64,000 bases of DNA from positions 124,001 to 188,000 of the forward strand of contig NZ_JAANOY010000002.1 of the NCBI RefSeq assembly GCF_011320095.1, written 5' to 3'. Made by a program: the position numbers and the translations under genes. Positions 7,354 to 16,851 of the stretch are shown here, piece by piece. The DNA is from Cognatiluteimonas telluris. GTDB lineage: Bacteria > Pseudomonadota > Gammaproteobacteria > Xanthomonadales > Xanthomonadaceae. The number at the start of each line of letters is the position of its first letter. Within the stretch, counting starts at the first letter, position 1. The notes under the pieces were generated by a model. That model was not told where the DNA came from and did not search any database. It saw only the letters and a list, made by a program, of their open reading frames with translations.

Positions 7354-7429
7354 TGGCGTCCCCAGGGGGATTCGAACCCCCGTCGCTACCGTGAAAGGGT
7401 AATGTCCTGGGCCTCTAGACGATGGGGAC
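7354..7429 (-). tRNA. tRNA-Glu (anticodon TTC)
   Basis: This 76-base tRNA has an encoded CCA. Read on the minus strand it begins GTCCCCATCGTCTAGAGGCC, has the anticodon loop CTTTCAC (anticodon at 7395-7393), the T-arm motif GGTTCGAATCC and acceptor end GGGGACG-CCA. The acceptor stem pairs perfectly. Its 3' end faces the phage-derived region, and tRNA 3' ends are common integration targets, so it is the likely attachment gene of that island. Confidence 0.96.
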
Positions 7430-7460
7430 GTGTTGCATGCAGCGTTCGACGGTAGTCGAT

Positions 7461-7536
<76 letters not shown>

Positions 7537-7555
7537 ACGCGCTGGAAAGCGGGAA

Positions 7556-7585
7556 AGTCTAGCGGGCACCGTCCACAGCCGTCAA
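7556..7585 (-). promoter_or_regulatory. Sigma-70-type promoter of the tRNA unit
   Basis: On the minus strand TTGACG (7585-7580) and TAGACT (7561-7556) are separated by 18 bases, followed by a GC-rich discriminator about 20 bases before tRNA-Ala. The layout matches a stable-RNA promoter. Confidence 0.6.
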
Positions 7586-7736
7586 GGGATCATGACCGTT
7601 TGATGTATGTCCGGCGCGACGCGGCCCTTGGCGAGCCTCGCCGCGCCGCGTAGGGTTCGCGTCTTTATCCAGTCAGATGCAGCGTCGGCAGGTCCGGGCG
7701 CGCCTCGGTGCCGTGCAACTTCCAGAGGAATCCCCG

Positions 7737-9680
7737 ATGCCACTGCGTCAGATCCCGGATCGCTATCGTCCATTGGCCTGGCTGCTGGGTGTCTGGCTGC
7801 TGGTCAACACCGCAACGCGGGTGGTGCTGCTGGTCGCGGCCGGCAGCGGCGTTCCCGCCGGCGCGGGCAACTGGGCGCGGGTATTCGGCATCGGCCTGGG
7901 TTACGACCTGTTGACGTTCGTCTATTTCGCCTGGCCGCTGGTGTTGCTGTTGTGGCTATTGCCGCATCGCTGGTTCAGCGCAAGGCTAGGGCGGTGGTCG
8001 CTGCTGGCCCTGGGTTGGTTGCTGGTTGCGATCGCCTTGTTCGTCGCCGTATCCGAGTGGACGTTCTGGGAAGAGTTCCAGACGCGCTTCAACTTCATCG
8101 CGGTCGACTATCTCGTCTATACGACGGAAGTCATCGGCAACATCCGCGAGTCCTATCCGGTGCCGGCAATCCTGTCGGTGTTGTTCGTGGCCACCACCGT
8201 GCTGTGCTGGCTCGGGCGGCGCTGGTTGCTGCCGCGCGCAGGCGTTGCCGATACGCACTTCCTGCGGCGCACGCTGGTCACGGTGTGCTGGCTCGCAGTG
8301 TCTGTGCTCGGTACATGGCTGGTCACTGGCGACATGAAGGATCGCTCCGACAACGCTTACGTCAATGAGCTTTCGGGCAATGGCATGTACCAGTTCTTCG
8401 CCGCGTACCGCAGCGCCGGACTCGATTACGACCGGTTCTATCGCAGCGAGCCGATTCATGAGGCTTTCGTCGGGTTGCGGCCGCTTTTGAAGACGCCCGA
8501 TGCACGTTTCGTCAACGACGATCCCTCCGACATCACGCGCACGATCACGGCGCATCGGCCAAGGCGGCGGCTGAACGTCGTGCTGATCAGCGTCGAGAGC
8601 CTGTCGGCGGGTTATTCGGGAACTTACGGCAGCAAGCTTGGATTGACGCCGGAGCTGGACAAGCTCAGCGCGCAAAGCCTGGTCTTCGGCGATCTGTACG
8701 CCACCGGTACGCGCACGGTCCGCGGCCTGGAAGCGCTGTCATTGTCGGTGCCGCCGACACCGGGCGAATCGATCGTCAAGCGGCCGCACAACGAAAATCT
8801 TTTCAGCCTGGCCAGCGTCTTCAACCGCGAAGGTTACGTTTCAGAATTCCTGTACGGAGGCTATGGCGCCTTCGACAACATGAATTATTTCTTCGCCCAT
8901 AATGGATATCTGGTGAAGGATCGCGAAGCGATCGCCGACGGCACGATCCACGCGGAGAACGTCTGGGGCGTGGCGGACGAAGACCTCTACACGATGGCCA
9001 TGGGCGAATTCGATCGCGTGCACCGCAGCGGAAAGCCGTTCTTCGCCCATATCATGACGACTTCCAACCACCGCCCGTATACGTTTCCCAAGGGCAGGGT
9101 GGACATGCCGCAGGGGCAGCGAAACAGCGCGGTGGCATACACCGACTGGGCGATCGGCGATTTCATACGCCGCGCCAGCGGCAAGTCCTGGTTCAAGGAC
9201 ACCGTGTTCGTGATCACCGCCGATCACTGCGCTTCCAGCGGCGGCATCGCCGCGCTGCCCACGTTCCGCTACCGGATCCCGTTGTGGATCTATTCGCCTG
9301 CGCACATTCCTGCCGGCCGGGTGGAACGCAGGCTCAGCCAGATCGATATTCCGCCGACGATTCTCGGCCTGCTCGGGATCAGCTATACGAGCCGCTTCTA
9401 CGGCCAGGACCTGTTCGCACTCGAGCCAGGACGCGAACGCGCCTTCATCGGCAACTACCAGCAACTTGGGTATCTCAAGGGCGATCGGCTCGTCCAGCTG
9501 GGTCCCAAGCGCAGCGTCGAGGAAGTGCGGCCGGCGTTCACCAACGACCAGCCGCAGCCGCCGATCCCGATTGAACCCGACCTGGTCGATCAGGCCGTGC
9601 GCTATTACCAGACCGCGAGTTACCGGTTCACGCATGGACTGATGGGTGATTTGCCCGGGCAGCAACGCGCTGAGCGATGA
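7737..9680 (+). CDS. LtaS-like membrane sulfatase-fold phosphotransferase
   Basis: This 647-residue inner-membrane protein has about five N-terminal transmembrane helices (first about residues 11-35), then an extracytoplasmic alkaline-phosphatase/sulfatase-fold domain from about residue 250 onward. Landmarks are NVVLISVESLSAGYSG (first metal site and start of the fold), ATGTRTVRGLEA (candidate catalytic Thr), FFAHIMTTSNHRPY and VFVITADHCAS (second metal site). The family contains lipoteichoic acid synthases, and in Gram-negatives phosphoglycerol transferases such as OpgB/MdoB that decorate periplasmic glucans or other envelope glycans. The ATG at 7737 is preferred over one 60 bases upstream because AGAGGAA precedes it. 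It is monocistronic, upstream of the dif candidate. The substrate cannot be read from sequence. Confidence 0.85.
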   Translation: MPLRQIPDRYRPLAWLLGVWLLVNTATRVVLLVAAGSGVPAGAGNWARVFGIGLGYDLLTFVYFAWPLVLLLWLLPHRWFSARLGRWSLLALGWLLVAIALFVAVSEWTFWEEFQTRFNFIAVDYLVYTTEVIGNIRESYPVPAILSVLFVATTVLCWLGRRWLLPRAGVADTHFLRRTLVTVCWLAVSVLGTWLVTGDMKDRSDNAYVNELSGNGMYQFFAAYRSAGLDYDRFYRSEPIHEAFVGLRPLLKTPDARFVNDDPSDITRTITAHRPRRRLNVVLISVESLSAGYSGTYGSKLGLTPELDKLSAQSLVFGDLYATGTRTVRGLEALSLSVPPTPGESIVKRPHNENLFSLASVFNREGYVSEFLYGGYGAFDNMNYFFAHNGYLVKDREAIADGTIHAENVWGVADEDLYTMAMGEFDRVHRSGKPFFAHIMTTSNHRPYTFPKGRVDMPQGQRNSAVAYTDWAIGDFIRRASGKSWFKDTVFVITADHCASSGGIAALPTFRYRIPLWIYSPAHIPAGRVERRLSQIDIPPTILGLLGISYTSRFYGQDLFALEPGRERAFIGNYQQLGYLKGDRLVQLGPKRSVEEVRPAFTNDQPQPPIPIEPDLVDQAVRYYQTASYRFTHGLMGDLPGQQRAER

Positions 9681-9817
9681 GTCGATGGGGTTGGCGCCGA
9701 TTTGATCGGCTCGCCGGCTTCCTGGTGGGCTTAGGCGGGGTGAGTCCCCGTGGAGGCGGCAGCCAGCCGCGGAACGCGGCAAGGCTGTGGTGTGGGGATT
9801 CCTCCTGGTACGCCCTT

Positions 9818-9845
9818 CGTTTACATAATATGCATTATGCGAAGT
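9818..9845 (-). other. dif: Candidate chromosomal dif site (XerC/XerD recombination site)
   Basis: Read on the minus strand, the 28 bases are a left arm ACTTCGCATAA, a central TGCATA and a right arm TTATGTAAACG. Compared with the E. coli dif arms GGTGCGCATAA and TTATGTTAAAT and central TGTATA, 21 of 28 positions agree, including the invariant CGCATAA and TTATGT cores. The site lies in a 227-base gap with no credible gene (9681-9907). FtsK, which activates XerCD at dif, is encoded 4.5 kb away. A dif-like site left by an integrated phage is the alternative. Confidence 0.75.
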
Positions 9846-9907
9846 ACGACAGGGCCGGGTTAGGCACCCGAACCGGCAGAAGCTAGGCGCACTGCTTCCT
9901 GACTCCA

Positions 9908-10381
9908 TCAGTGGGCGCATGCCGCCCAGACCGCCGCGTCCAGGCGGCGCATCAGTTCCAGCGTGCGCCCCAGGCCCACCTCCTGCAGCACACGCTTGCG
10001 GTCGTTCCTGGCCGTCCCGCAGGCATCGGCGACCCGAGATCCAGCCCTGGCCGCGTACCAGCGTGAACGTGCGGCGCTCGATCGATGGGCACCACGAACT
10101 GGTCGCAGGCCCGTCCCATCGGTTCCGGCCTGATGGGCAAGGAACGCCGACTCCGCGCGATCCTGTTCGGCCTGCTTCATGCGTCGGGCCAGCATCTCGG
10201 CGGTTGGCTGCGGCTCTGGCGATGTGAGAAGCGTCCCGACGAGGCGCGCCGGGGCACTGCAGGGAATTTGTTGATAGCTGTTCCCGGTCGACGTCGCACA
10301 GATGTACAGCGCCTGCGCCTGCAATGCACCCGTGCCGCAGGCGGCAACGAGGATGCAGGCGGCCATTGCGATCCTTCGCAT
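9908..10381 (-). CDS. Exported protein of unknown function
   Basis: This 157-residue protein has a signal peptide (MRRIAMAACILVAACGTGALQ), which could also be read as a lipobox at VAAC. The N-terminal mature part (ALYICATSTGNSYQQIPCSAPA) resembles the short two-cysteine opening of DUF4124-like periplasmic proteins in Xanthomonadaceae. A helical basic stretch (EMLARRMKQAEQDRAESAFL) follows, and further cysteines occur in CGTARNDRKR. The central part (about residues 88-110) is rich in Arg, Ser and Ala and less convincing, so a frameshift or a diverged segment is possible. It is monocistronic and convergent with the dif region. Function unknown. Confidence 0.55.
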   Translation of the reverse strand: MRRIAMAACILVAACGTGALQAQALYICATSTGNSYQQIPCSAPARLVGTLLTSPEPQPTAEMLARRMKQAEQDRAESAFLAHQAGTDGTGLRPVRGAHRSSAARSRWYAARAGSRVADACGTARNDRKRVLQEVGLGRTLELMRRLDAAVWAACAH

Positions 10382-10485
10382 GAGCCACTCCTTCCTTGTG
10401 AAGGCGCACGATAGTCCAGAACGCGCAGGCCCTCGCTCCCGTCGCTGCGTAGGCGAAATCCTAGCCGGCGGTCCGGACGGGACGC

Positions 10486-10809
10486 TCAGCCTCCGCCCGT
10501 GGTGCCCGCCTCGACCGCCATCCGGTAATGGCGGAGCGACAGCCCGGCCTGGGCGACGTGGGCGATTAGGCGATCGGTTTCCCCGCGGCTGGCGACGAAG
10601 GCGACTTCCATCGGCAACTCACCGGCGAGTTCATAGAAGTGCGCTTCGTGGAGCACATGGTGGCGGCCGAATCCGGCAATTGCGCGAAACGCGGAGCCGC
10701 CGGGCAACCCGAGCGCCGACGCTTCGCGCAGCAGCCATTGGTACAGCGGCTGGCCATCGTGGCGTTGCGACTCGATGACGAAGAATTGCAGGTACACGCA
10801 GTCGTGCAT
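10486..10809 (-). CDS. DUF190 (PII-like) protein
   Basis: This 107-residue DUF190 family protein has a ferredoxin-like PII-type fold. Visible features are the N-terminal strand YLQFFVIESQRHDG, helix PLYQWLLREASALGLPGGSAFRAIAGFG, and strand-turn ELPMEVAFVASRGETDRLIA. Family members are often encoded beside crcB and are thought to be linked to fluoride or ion homeostasis. The start lies 2 bases after the crcB stop, so the two genes are almost certainly cotranscribed and their products work together. The start ATG was chosen because a longer frame upstream would overlap crcB. Confidence 0.87.
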   Translation of the reverse strand: MHDCVYLQFFVIESQRHDGQPLYQWLLREASALGLPGGSAFRAIAGFGRHHVLHEAHFYELAGELPMEVAFVASRGETDRLIAHVAQAGLSLRHYRMAVEAGTTGGG

Positions 10810-10811
10810 GG

Positions 10812-11195
10812 TCAGCCCCTGAGCAGGCGCAAGCTGGCGAATCCGAGCGCGGTCGCCGCCAGCGACCCGGCCAGGTGCAGTCCGATGTGGGTCGCCGCCC
10901 AGCCGTATTGCTGGCGCGCCAGCAGCCCGACGGCCTCGGCCGAGAACGTCGAGAACGTGGTCAGTCCACCCAGGAAGCCAGTGATGACGAGCAGGCGGAT
11001 TTCCGGCGGCAGGCCATCGGTGATGGCGAACCACGCCAGCGACAGTCCGATCAGGTAGCCGCCGATGACGTTGGCGGCCAAGGTGCCAAGGGGTAGCTGC
11101 GGCAGCATCGCGTTCAAGCACAGACCCAGGCCCCAACGCGCCCAGGCGCCGAGCGCCGCGCCCATGCCAACCGCCAGGAATCCGCCCCAGTTCAT
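10812..11195 (-). CDS. crcB: CrcB/Fluc fluoride channel
   Basis: This 127-residue small membrane protein exports fluoride as an antiparallel dual-topology dimer. It has four transmembrane helices and the family motifs [12 protein letters not shown] (first helix), [15 protein letters not shown] (Asn-rich second helix) and [15 protein letters not shown], whose TTFSTFS contains the stacked Phe residues lining the pore. The ATG at 11195 gives the normal family length; a longer open frame upstream has no homologous extension. It is followed at once by the DUF190 gene. I looked for a fluoride riboswitch in the 164 bases upstream and saw none. Confidence 0.95.
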   Translation of the reverse strand: MNWGGFLAVGMGAALGAWARWGLGLCLNAMLPQLPLGTLAANVIGGYLIGLSLAWFAITDGLPPEIRLLVITGFLGGLTTFSTFSAEAVGLLARQQYGWAATHIGLHLAGSLAATALGFASLRLLRG

Positions 11196-11359
11196 GACGC
11201 GATCATTGCATCGGCGCTGCAGACAGGCCAGTCCATGGGCACATCGTCGATCCTGGCCGCGCACGCTCCTGGCCAGGATGTGCAGCAAAACTGCAATGGG
11301 GCTGGTCCCGGTTTCCAGTGGGATAACGCAGCCCGGCGGCGCAGGTCTGGCGCAACGGT

Positions 11360-12730
11360 TCAAGCATCGGCATCAGGCTCGCCAAGCGCCCGCGCCCGCG
11401 CCGCGCGCAGGTCGTCGAGCTTTTCCTTGAGCTTGAGTTCGAGGCCGCGCGGTACAGGCTGGTAGTAGATGCGCTCACCCATGGCATCGGGGAACCCCCT
11501 TTGTCCGAGCGCGATGCCGCCTTCGGCGTCGTGGTCGTACTGATATCCCTTGCCGTAGCCCAGGTCCTTCATCAATTTCGTGGGTGCATTGCGGATGTGC
11601 AGCGGAACCTCCTGGGTGCCGTACTCGCGCACGTCGCGCTTGGCGGCGTTGAATGCCATGTAGGCGGCATTGGACTTGGCGGTGCTGGCCAGGTAGATCA
11701 CCAGTTGCGCGAGCGCGAGGTCGCCTTCCGGACTGCCGAGCCGGTCATAGGTTTCCCAGACGTCGATGGCCATCTGCAAGGCGCGCGGGTCAGCCAGGCC
11801 AACGTCTTCGATCGCCATCCGCGTCAGCCGCCGCGCCAGGTAATTGGGATCGGCGCCGCCATCGAGCATCCGGGTGAGCCAGTACAGCGCCGCATCGGGA
11901 TTGGAGCTGCGCATCGACTTGTGCAGGGCCGAGATCTGGTCGTAGAACTGCTCGCCGCCCCTGTCGAAGCGGCGCGTGCGGTCGGCCAGGACCTGTGCGA
12001 GCGTCGCCTCGCTGATGTCGCCACCCTCGCCTTCAGCCAGCTCCGCGGCGATTTCCAGCAGCGTCAATCCACGCCGGACGTCGCCATCGGCGGCGCCGCC
12101 GATGTCGCGCAATGCGGCGTCGGAGATACGCAGCCCGCGGCCACCCAGGCCGCGCTCCTCGTCCTCCAGCGCACGTTGCAACGCCTGCACGATATCGTCG
12201 ACCGAGACGGCGTCCATGACATGCACGCGGCACCGCGACAGCAGCGCCGAATTCAATTCGAACGACGGATTCTCGGTGGTCGCGCCGACGAACAGGATCG
12301 TGCCGCGCTCGATGTGCGGCAGGAAAGCATCCTGCTGGGTCTTGTTGAAGCGATGGACCTCGTCCACGAACAGGACCGTGCGCCGGCCTTCGGCGAATCG
12401 CTGCGCGGCTTCGGCCAGGACCTGGCGTACTTCGGGAAGGCCCGACAGCACGGCCGAAATCGCCCGGAAATCCGCATCGCAGTAATGTGCCAGTAGCAAG
12501 GCCAGCGTGGTCTTGCCGCAGCCAGGCGGGCCCCACAGGATCATCGAATGCACGTGGCCGGCTTCGATGGCGCGTCGCAATGCCGATCCCGGTGCGAGCA
12601 GCCGGCGCTGCCCGACCATATCGTCGAGCGTTCGCGGCCGCATCCGTTCGGCCAGCGGGCGCAGCGCTGATGCGTCGACGCTCAGCAGGTCCGGTGCATC
12701 GGTGGGGGTAGAAATATTGCGACGGGCCAC
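11360..12730 (-). CDS. rarA: RarA/MgsA replication-associated recombination ATPase
   Basis: This 456-residue AAA+ ATPase of the clamp-loader-related RarA/WRNIP1 family acts at stalled replication forks. Walker A is [11 protein letters not shown] and Walker B is [10 protein letters not shown]. Sensor 1 is GATTENPS, followed by the arginine-finger segment LLSRC. The MgsA C-terminal tetramerisation domain contains [22 protein letters not shown] and [13 protein letters not shown]. The frame has no suitable ATG; GTG at 12730 (VARRNISTP) gives the usual length, with the conserved start [14 protein letters not shown] following. It is upstream of crcB on the same strand with a 164-base gap. Confidence 0.95.
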   Translation of the reverse strand: MARRNISTPTDAPDLLSVDASALRPLAERMRPRTLDDMVGQRRLLAPGSALRRAIEAGHVHSMILWGPPGCGKTTLALLLAHYCDADFRAISAVLSGLPEVRQVLAEAAQRFAEGRRTVLFVDEVHRFNKTQQDAFLPHIERGTILFVGATTENPSFELNSALLSRCRVHVMDAVSVDDIVQALQRALEDEERGLGGRGLRISDAALRDIGGAADGDVRRGLTLLEIAAELAEGEGGDISEATLAQVLADRTRRFDRGGEQFYDQISALHKSMRSSNPDAALYWLTRMLDGGADPNYLARRLTRMAIEDVGLADPRALQMAIDVWETYDRLGSPEGDLALAQLVIYLASTAKSNAAYMAFNAAKRDVREYGTQEVPLHIRNAPTKLMKDLGYGKGYQYDHDAEGGIALGQRGFPDAMGERIYYQPVPRGLELKLKEKLDDLRAARARALGEPDADA

Positions 12731-12824
12731 GGTAGGCGATCCAGCGGGCGGTGCGCGATGGGGCGCCACCTTAGCAAGTGGCGCGAGGCCGCACAGCAGG
12801 CGCGCGGGGCGGCCCTGCGACCCG

Positions 12825-13529
12825 TCAACGCAGGGCGACCGCCTCGTCGATGGCGTCGCCATTCGCCTCGTCGCCCAGCCGGTATTCCAGCTGCAGCCAC
12901 TGCCCGCTGTGGGTGTCGTAGAGCGCGTGTACTTCGGTGCCGGCCTGGCCGTCGCTGCCGAATACCGCCCTGCCCCGCGCATGCACTGCGAGGTAGTGCC
13001 CACCGACAGGCGCCGAATGCACGGCGTCGAGCGTGATGCCGACATGCTGCTGGGAGAACTCGCCCTGCAGGCGTTGCGACAGTGCCGTGTGGAACCGGCC
13101 GGCCAGTGGCGAATCCCTCGCCAGCAGCAACGCAGGGCGGTCATCGCCCAGCACCAGCTGGGTCGCCCCTGTCGTCGCCTTTCGCATGTCATACAACGCG
13201 CGGAAGCGGAACGGAATCCAGGCCCTGTCGTCGTCGATACGCAACTGGCCGCGGCCGCTGATGTCGCGCTGGGACAAACCGGCGGGTTCGACATCCAGCG
13301 GTCCCAGCCGCACGGTGATCGTGCGGGAGCCGAGCTGCGAAGTGATCGCGCCGATCAAGGAGGCTGCGGTGGCGTCGTCAACCGCCTGCCTGCCCTCTGC
13401 GTGCGATTGCGGCGCGATGGCGGCCTGCCCGGTCGAGAGGTGTGGCAGCCCGGCCTGGGCGACGACCGGCAACTGCAGAACGGCGGCCGTGCCCAGGATC
13501 AAGGCGGTGGTGAACAGGACGCGCAGCAT
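12825..13529 (-). CDS. Exported hypothetical protein
   Basis: This 234-residue protein has a clear Sec signal peptide (MLRVLFTTALILGTAAVLQL, cleavage probably after AQA). The mature part begins with a disordered Gln/His/Ser-rich stretch. A predicted beta-rich domain follows (RTITVRLGPLDVEPAG, RAWIPFRFRALYDM, LAVHARGRAVFG, QWLQLEYRLGDEANGDAIDEAVALR). No family is recognised and there are no catalytic signatures. It lies between lolA and rarA on the same strand, with 168 bases to lolA. Beta-rich exported proteins next to lolA suggest an envelope role, but this is only context. Confidence 0.7.
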   Translation of the reverse strand: MLRVLFTTALILGTAAVLQLPVVAQAGLPHLSTGQAAIAPQSHAEGRQAVDDATAASLIGAITSQLGSRTITVRLGPLDVEPAGLSQRDISGRGQLRIDDDRAWIPFRFRALYDMRKATTGATQLVLGDDRPALLLARDSPLAGRFHTALSQRLQGEFSQQHVGITLDAVHSAPVGGHYLAVHARGRAVFGSDGQAGTEVHALYDTHSGQWLQLEYRLGDEANGDAIDEAVALR

Positions 13530-13697
13530 TGGTCACTCATGGAGGGAAGGTCCGGCTCGACCTTGCGTCCACGGCTGTGGACGGCCCGTGACGCCGCGAT
13601 GGATTGCTCCTCGGCGTCAGTTTTGCCCCGGGTGCACTGGACGCCACCCATGGAACTTCGGCCCAGGGCACGGGCGGATTGCGGCTCCTGCGAACGC

Positions 13698-14324
13698 TCA
13701 ACCCTCTCCCACCACGTCTACACCCTTGGCCGGGACGTATCGGAAGGTGCCCGCGGCAAAGGTGGGATTGCGCTTCCACTGGCTGAAATCGATCTGGGTC
13801 TTCTGCCCCAGCGCATCGATCACCTGCATCGTTGCCAGGCCCTGCGCGTTGAACCCGAGGCGCGCGGATTTGAAGCCGGTGTCGCTGGCCTGCTTTGGGG
13901 CGAGTTGCAGCCAGTCCAGGCCGCCTTCGCTGCCGGCGTCCGTGATCCGGTAATCCTTGTCCAGCCGCGCGGGATCGACCAGCGCCGCCAGCGGGCTGTT
14001 CTGCTCCGCCGGACCCTGCGCCCTGCGCGTGACCTGCTGCAGGTCGGGGTCATAGACCCACACCCGGCTGCCGTCGGCGACGATCAGCTGCTCGTAAGGC
14101 TTGGTGTATTCCCAGCGGAACAGGCGTGGCGTGGACAGCGCGACGCGGCCGCTGGAGGTTTCCTTCAGCTTGCCGTTGGCGTCGAAGACCTGCTGGCTGA
14201 AGTGGCCGTCGAGGCCCTTCAGGCCTTTCGTGAATGCCGTCAGGTCGTCGCGCGCGCCGGCGAAGGCGCTAGTGGTGGCGCAGAAGGCGATGGCGAGGCC
14301 TGCAACGCGGAAGAAGGTGCGCAT
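13698..14324 (-). CDS. lolA: Outer-membrane lipoprotein chaperone LolA
   Basis: This 208-residue periplasmic carrier ferries lipoproteins from the LolCDE transporter to LolB. A signal peptide (MRTFFRVAGLAIAFCATTSAFA) is followed by the typical GHFSQQVFDANGKLKETSSG strand pair, the PRLFRWEYTKPYEQLIVADG core (conserved Arg and Trp, which in E. coli LolA contribute to the closed lid) and VWVYDPDLQQVTRR. Length and order match the family. It is downstream of ftsK on the same strand with a 72-base gap; the ftsK-lolA-rarA order is conserved in gammaproteobacteria, here interrupted by the exported protein at 12825-13529. Confidence 0.96.
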   Translation of the reverse strand: MRTFFRVAGLAIAFCATTSAFAGARDDLTAFTKGLKGLDGHFSQQVFDANGKLKETSSGRVALSTPRLFRWEYTKPYEQLIVADGSRVWVYDPDLQQVTRRAQGPAEQNSPLAALVDPARLDKDYRITDAGSEGGLDWLQLAPKQASDTGFKSARLGFNAQGLATMQVIDALGQKTQIDFSQWKRNPTFAAGTFRYVPAKGVDVVGEG

Positions 14325-14396
14325 GGCTGTCTCCGGAATGCGAATGGCAGGCAGTCTGCCCCCGTCGACCTGAATGCGGTTTCGACGTGCGCCGGA

Positions 14397-16757
14397 TCAG
14401 GGGCGCGGCGGTGGCGGCGCGAGCACGGTGCGATCGCCGTTGTGTTCCTGCGGGCTGACGATGCCCGCCGCTTCCATCGCCTCGATCAGGCGCGCGGCGC
14501 GGTTGTAGCCGATCTTCAGCCGGCGTTGCACTCCGGAGATCGAGCCGCGCCGGGTTTCGGTGACGATGCGCACGGCCTCGTCGTAGAGGGGATCGGACTC
14601 GTCCCCTGCCCCGCCGCCGCTTTCCGGCAGGCCGGTGGCACCGACGACGATGCCATCGCCGAGCGACTGCACTTCCTCCAGCACGCCTTCGATGTAGTCC
14701 GGGCCGCCGCCGCTCTGCTTGAGGTGTTCGACGACGCGGTGCACTTCCTCGTCGCTGACGAAGGCGCCGTGGATGCGCTCGGGCATCGCGGTGCCCGGCG
14801 GGAGGTAAAGCATGTCGCCGTGGCCGAGCAGGGTCTCGGCGCCGGACTGGTCGAGGATGGTGCGCGAGTCGATCTTGCTCGAGACCTGGAACGCGATCCG
14901 CGTCGGGATGTTCGCCTTGATCAGGCCGGTGATGACGTCCACCGACGGGCGCTGGGTGGCGAGGATCAGGTGCATTCCCGCGGCGCGCGATTTCTGCGCC
15001 AGGCGCGCGATGAGTTCTTCGACCTTCTTGCCGACGATCATCATCATGTCGGCGAATTCGTCGATGAAGATGACGATGAACGGCAGCGTTTCCAGTGGCC
15101 GCGGCGCTTCGCCCAGTTCCGCATTGGGCTTGAACAGCGGATCCATCAACGGCTGCCCCGCGTCCTGCGCGTCCTTGACCTTCTTGTTGAAGCCGCCGAG
15201 GTTGCGCACGCCGACCGCCGACATCAGCTTGTAGCGCCGCTCCATTTCCGCCACGCACCAGCGCAGGCCGTTGGCGGCCTCCTTCATGTCGGTGACGACC
15301 GGAGCCAGCAGGTGCGGGATGCCCTGGTAGACGCTGAGCTCCAGCATCTTCGGGTCGATCATCAGCATCCGCACGTCTTTGGCCGAGGCCTTGTACAGCA
15401 GCGACAGCACCATCGCATTGACCGCGACTGATTTGCCCGAGCCGGTGGTACCGGCGACCAGCAGATGCGGCATGCGCGCAAGGTCCGCGACCGTCGGACG
15501 GCCGGCGATGTCCTTGCCCAGCGCAAGCGTGAGCGGGCTGCCGGACTTGTCGTATTCCTTCGAACGCAGCAGTTCGCTGAGGAAGATCATCTCGCGGTGC
15601 GAGTTGGGGATCTCCAGGCCGACCACCGACTTGCCCGGAATGACGTCGACGACGCGTACCGACTTCACCGACAGGCCGCGCGCGATGTCCTTGTCCAGCG
15701 AAGAGATCTGGCTGACCTTGACCCCGGGTGCCGGTTCGATCTCGAAGCGCGTGATCACGGGACCCGGATAAGCGCCGACGACCTGCGCATCGATGCGGAA
15801 ATCCTTGAGCTTGAATTCGATCTGGCGCGAGACGGTTTCCAGCGTTTCCTCGCTGTAACCCTTCTGCTGCGGCTTGGGATCGTCCAGCAATGCGAGCGGC
15901 GGGATGCCGCTGCCGTCGCCGACATGGAACAGCGGGATCTGCTGCTCGCGCTTGGCGCGATCGCTCTTCTCCACCTGCGTCGGCGCCGGCGGCTCGATCC
16001 TGACCGGGGCCCGCTTGGCGCGCAGTTCGCTGTCGAACTTGCGGACTTCCTCGCGCTCCTCGCGCATCGCGCGCGCCTGCTGCCACTGCCCCGCCTGCTG
16101 GCTGCTGCGGCGGAACAACGGGCCCAGTGCCAACACCGCCTGGCCGATGCGATCCATCACCGCCAGCCATGAGAGGCCCGTCGCCAGCGTCACCGACACC
16201 AGCAGCAGCGCCAGCAGGAACAGGTTGCCGCCGACCGGGCCGAAGCCGCGATACAAGGAGCGACCAACCAGTTGCCCCAGGATGCCGCCGCTGCCGGCGG
16301 AAAAGTCGGGCGCGCCGCCAACCCGCAATTGCAGCAGGCCAGTCGCCGAAACCAGGAAGCCGACGATCCCGATCAGCCGCAGCGCCGGCCCCAGGTCGGC
16401 TTCACCGTCACCGTCGGAATCCATGCCGAACAGCGCGATCCAGGCCACGCCGCCGAGGACGAACGGCAGCAGGTAGGCGACATAGCCGGTGAGATACAGC
16501 AGCACGTCGGCCAGCCAGGCGCCGACGCGGCCGCCGACGTTGTGCAGCGGCGCGGTCACGCTGCCCGAATGCGACCAGCCGGGGTCCACCGGCGAAAACG
16601 TCGCCACGCTCGCCAGCAGGTAGAACAACAGCGGCGCGATCAGGATCAACGCGATGTCGCGCCACAGGCGCTGGCGACGTGGGTTCGCCACGGCCGGCGC
16701 CTTTTTGGCGGCGCTGGCGCGCTTGTTGCGAAGCGGTTCCTGGAGGGTACGTGCCAC
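14397..16757 (-). CDS. ftsK: DNA translocase FtsK
   Basis: This 786-residue septal DNA pump couples division to chromosome segregation and activates XerCD at dif. The N-terminal membrane domain has about four helices (about residues 33-51, 81-111, 125-143 and 174-197). The linker (about 200-275) is much shorter than in E. coli. The motor has the alpha/beta RecA-like domains with Walker [13 protein letters not shown] and Walker [13 protein letters not shown]. The C-terminal gamma winged helix ([35 protein letters not shown]) reads KOPS sequences. The loop DSDGDGEAD at about 113-121 resembles a calcium-binding loop. The gene sits 4.5 kb from the candidate dif site. Confidence 0.97.
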   Translation of the reverse strand: MARTLQEPLRNKRASAAKKAPAVANPRRQRLWRDIALILIAPLLFYLLASVATFSPVDPGWSHSGSVTAPLHNVGGRVGAWLADVLLYLTGYVAYLLPFVLGGVAWIALFGMDSDGDGEADLGPALRLIGIVGFLVSATGLLQLRVGGAPDFSAGSGGILGQLVGRSLYRGFGPVGGNLFLLALLLVSVTLATGLSWLAVMDRIGQAVLALGPLFRRSSQQAGQWQQARAMREEREEVRKFDSELRAKRAPVRIEPPAPTQVEKSDRAKREQQIPLFHVGDGSGIPPLALLDDPKPQQKGYSEETLETVSRQIEFKLKDFRIDAQVVGAYPGPVITRFEIEPAPGVKVSQISSLDKDIARGLSVKSVRVVDVIPGKSVVGLEIPNSHREMIFLSELLRSKEYDKSGSPLTLALGKDIAGRPTVADLARMPHLLVAGTTGSGKSVAVNAMVLSLLYKASAKDVRMLMIDPKMLELSVYQGIPHLLAPVVTDMKEAANGLRWCVAEMERRYKLMSAVGVRNLGGFNKKVKDAQDAGQPLMDPLFKPNAELGEAPRPLETLPFIVIFIDEFADMMMIVGKKVEELIARLAQKSRAAGMHLILATQRPSVDVITGLIKANIPTRIAFQVSSKIDSRTILDQSGAETLLGHGDMLYLPPGTAMPERIHGAFVSDEEVHRVVEHLKQSGGGPDYIEGVLEEVQSLGDGIVVGATGLPESGGGAGDESDPLYDEAVRIVTETRRGSISGVQRRLKIGYNRAARLIEAMEAAGIVSPQEHNGDRTVLAPPPPRP

Positions 16758-16851
16758 CGTGCGGTCAGGCCTTAAGACAATCCCCTAATGGCTTGATAGT
16801 ACAAGCCATCCGGGGTGCTCGCCAGCCTCGAACGGGAGGGGTCACGGAGGC

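Noticed and set aside
9677-9886. Short open frame between the LtaS-like gene and the dif candidate
   Set aside because: It has no family likeness or ribosome-binding site and would run through the dif-like sequence.
11196-11359. Fluoride riboswitch upstream of crcB
   Set aside because: I could not find the conserved pseudoknot sequence blocks; a covariance search would be decisive.
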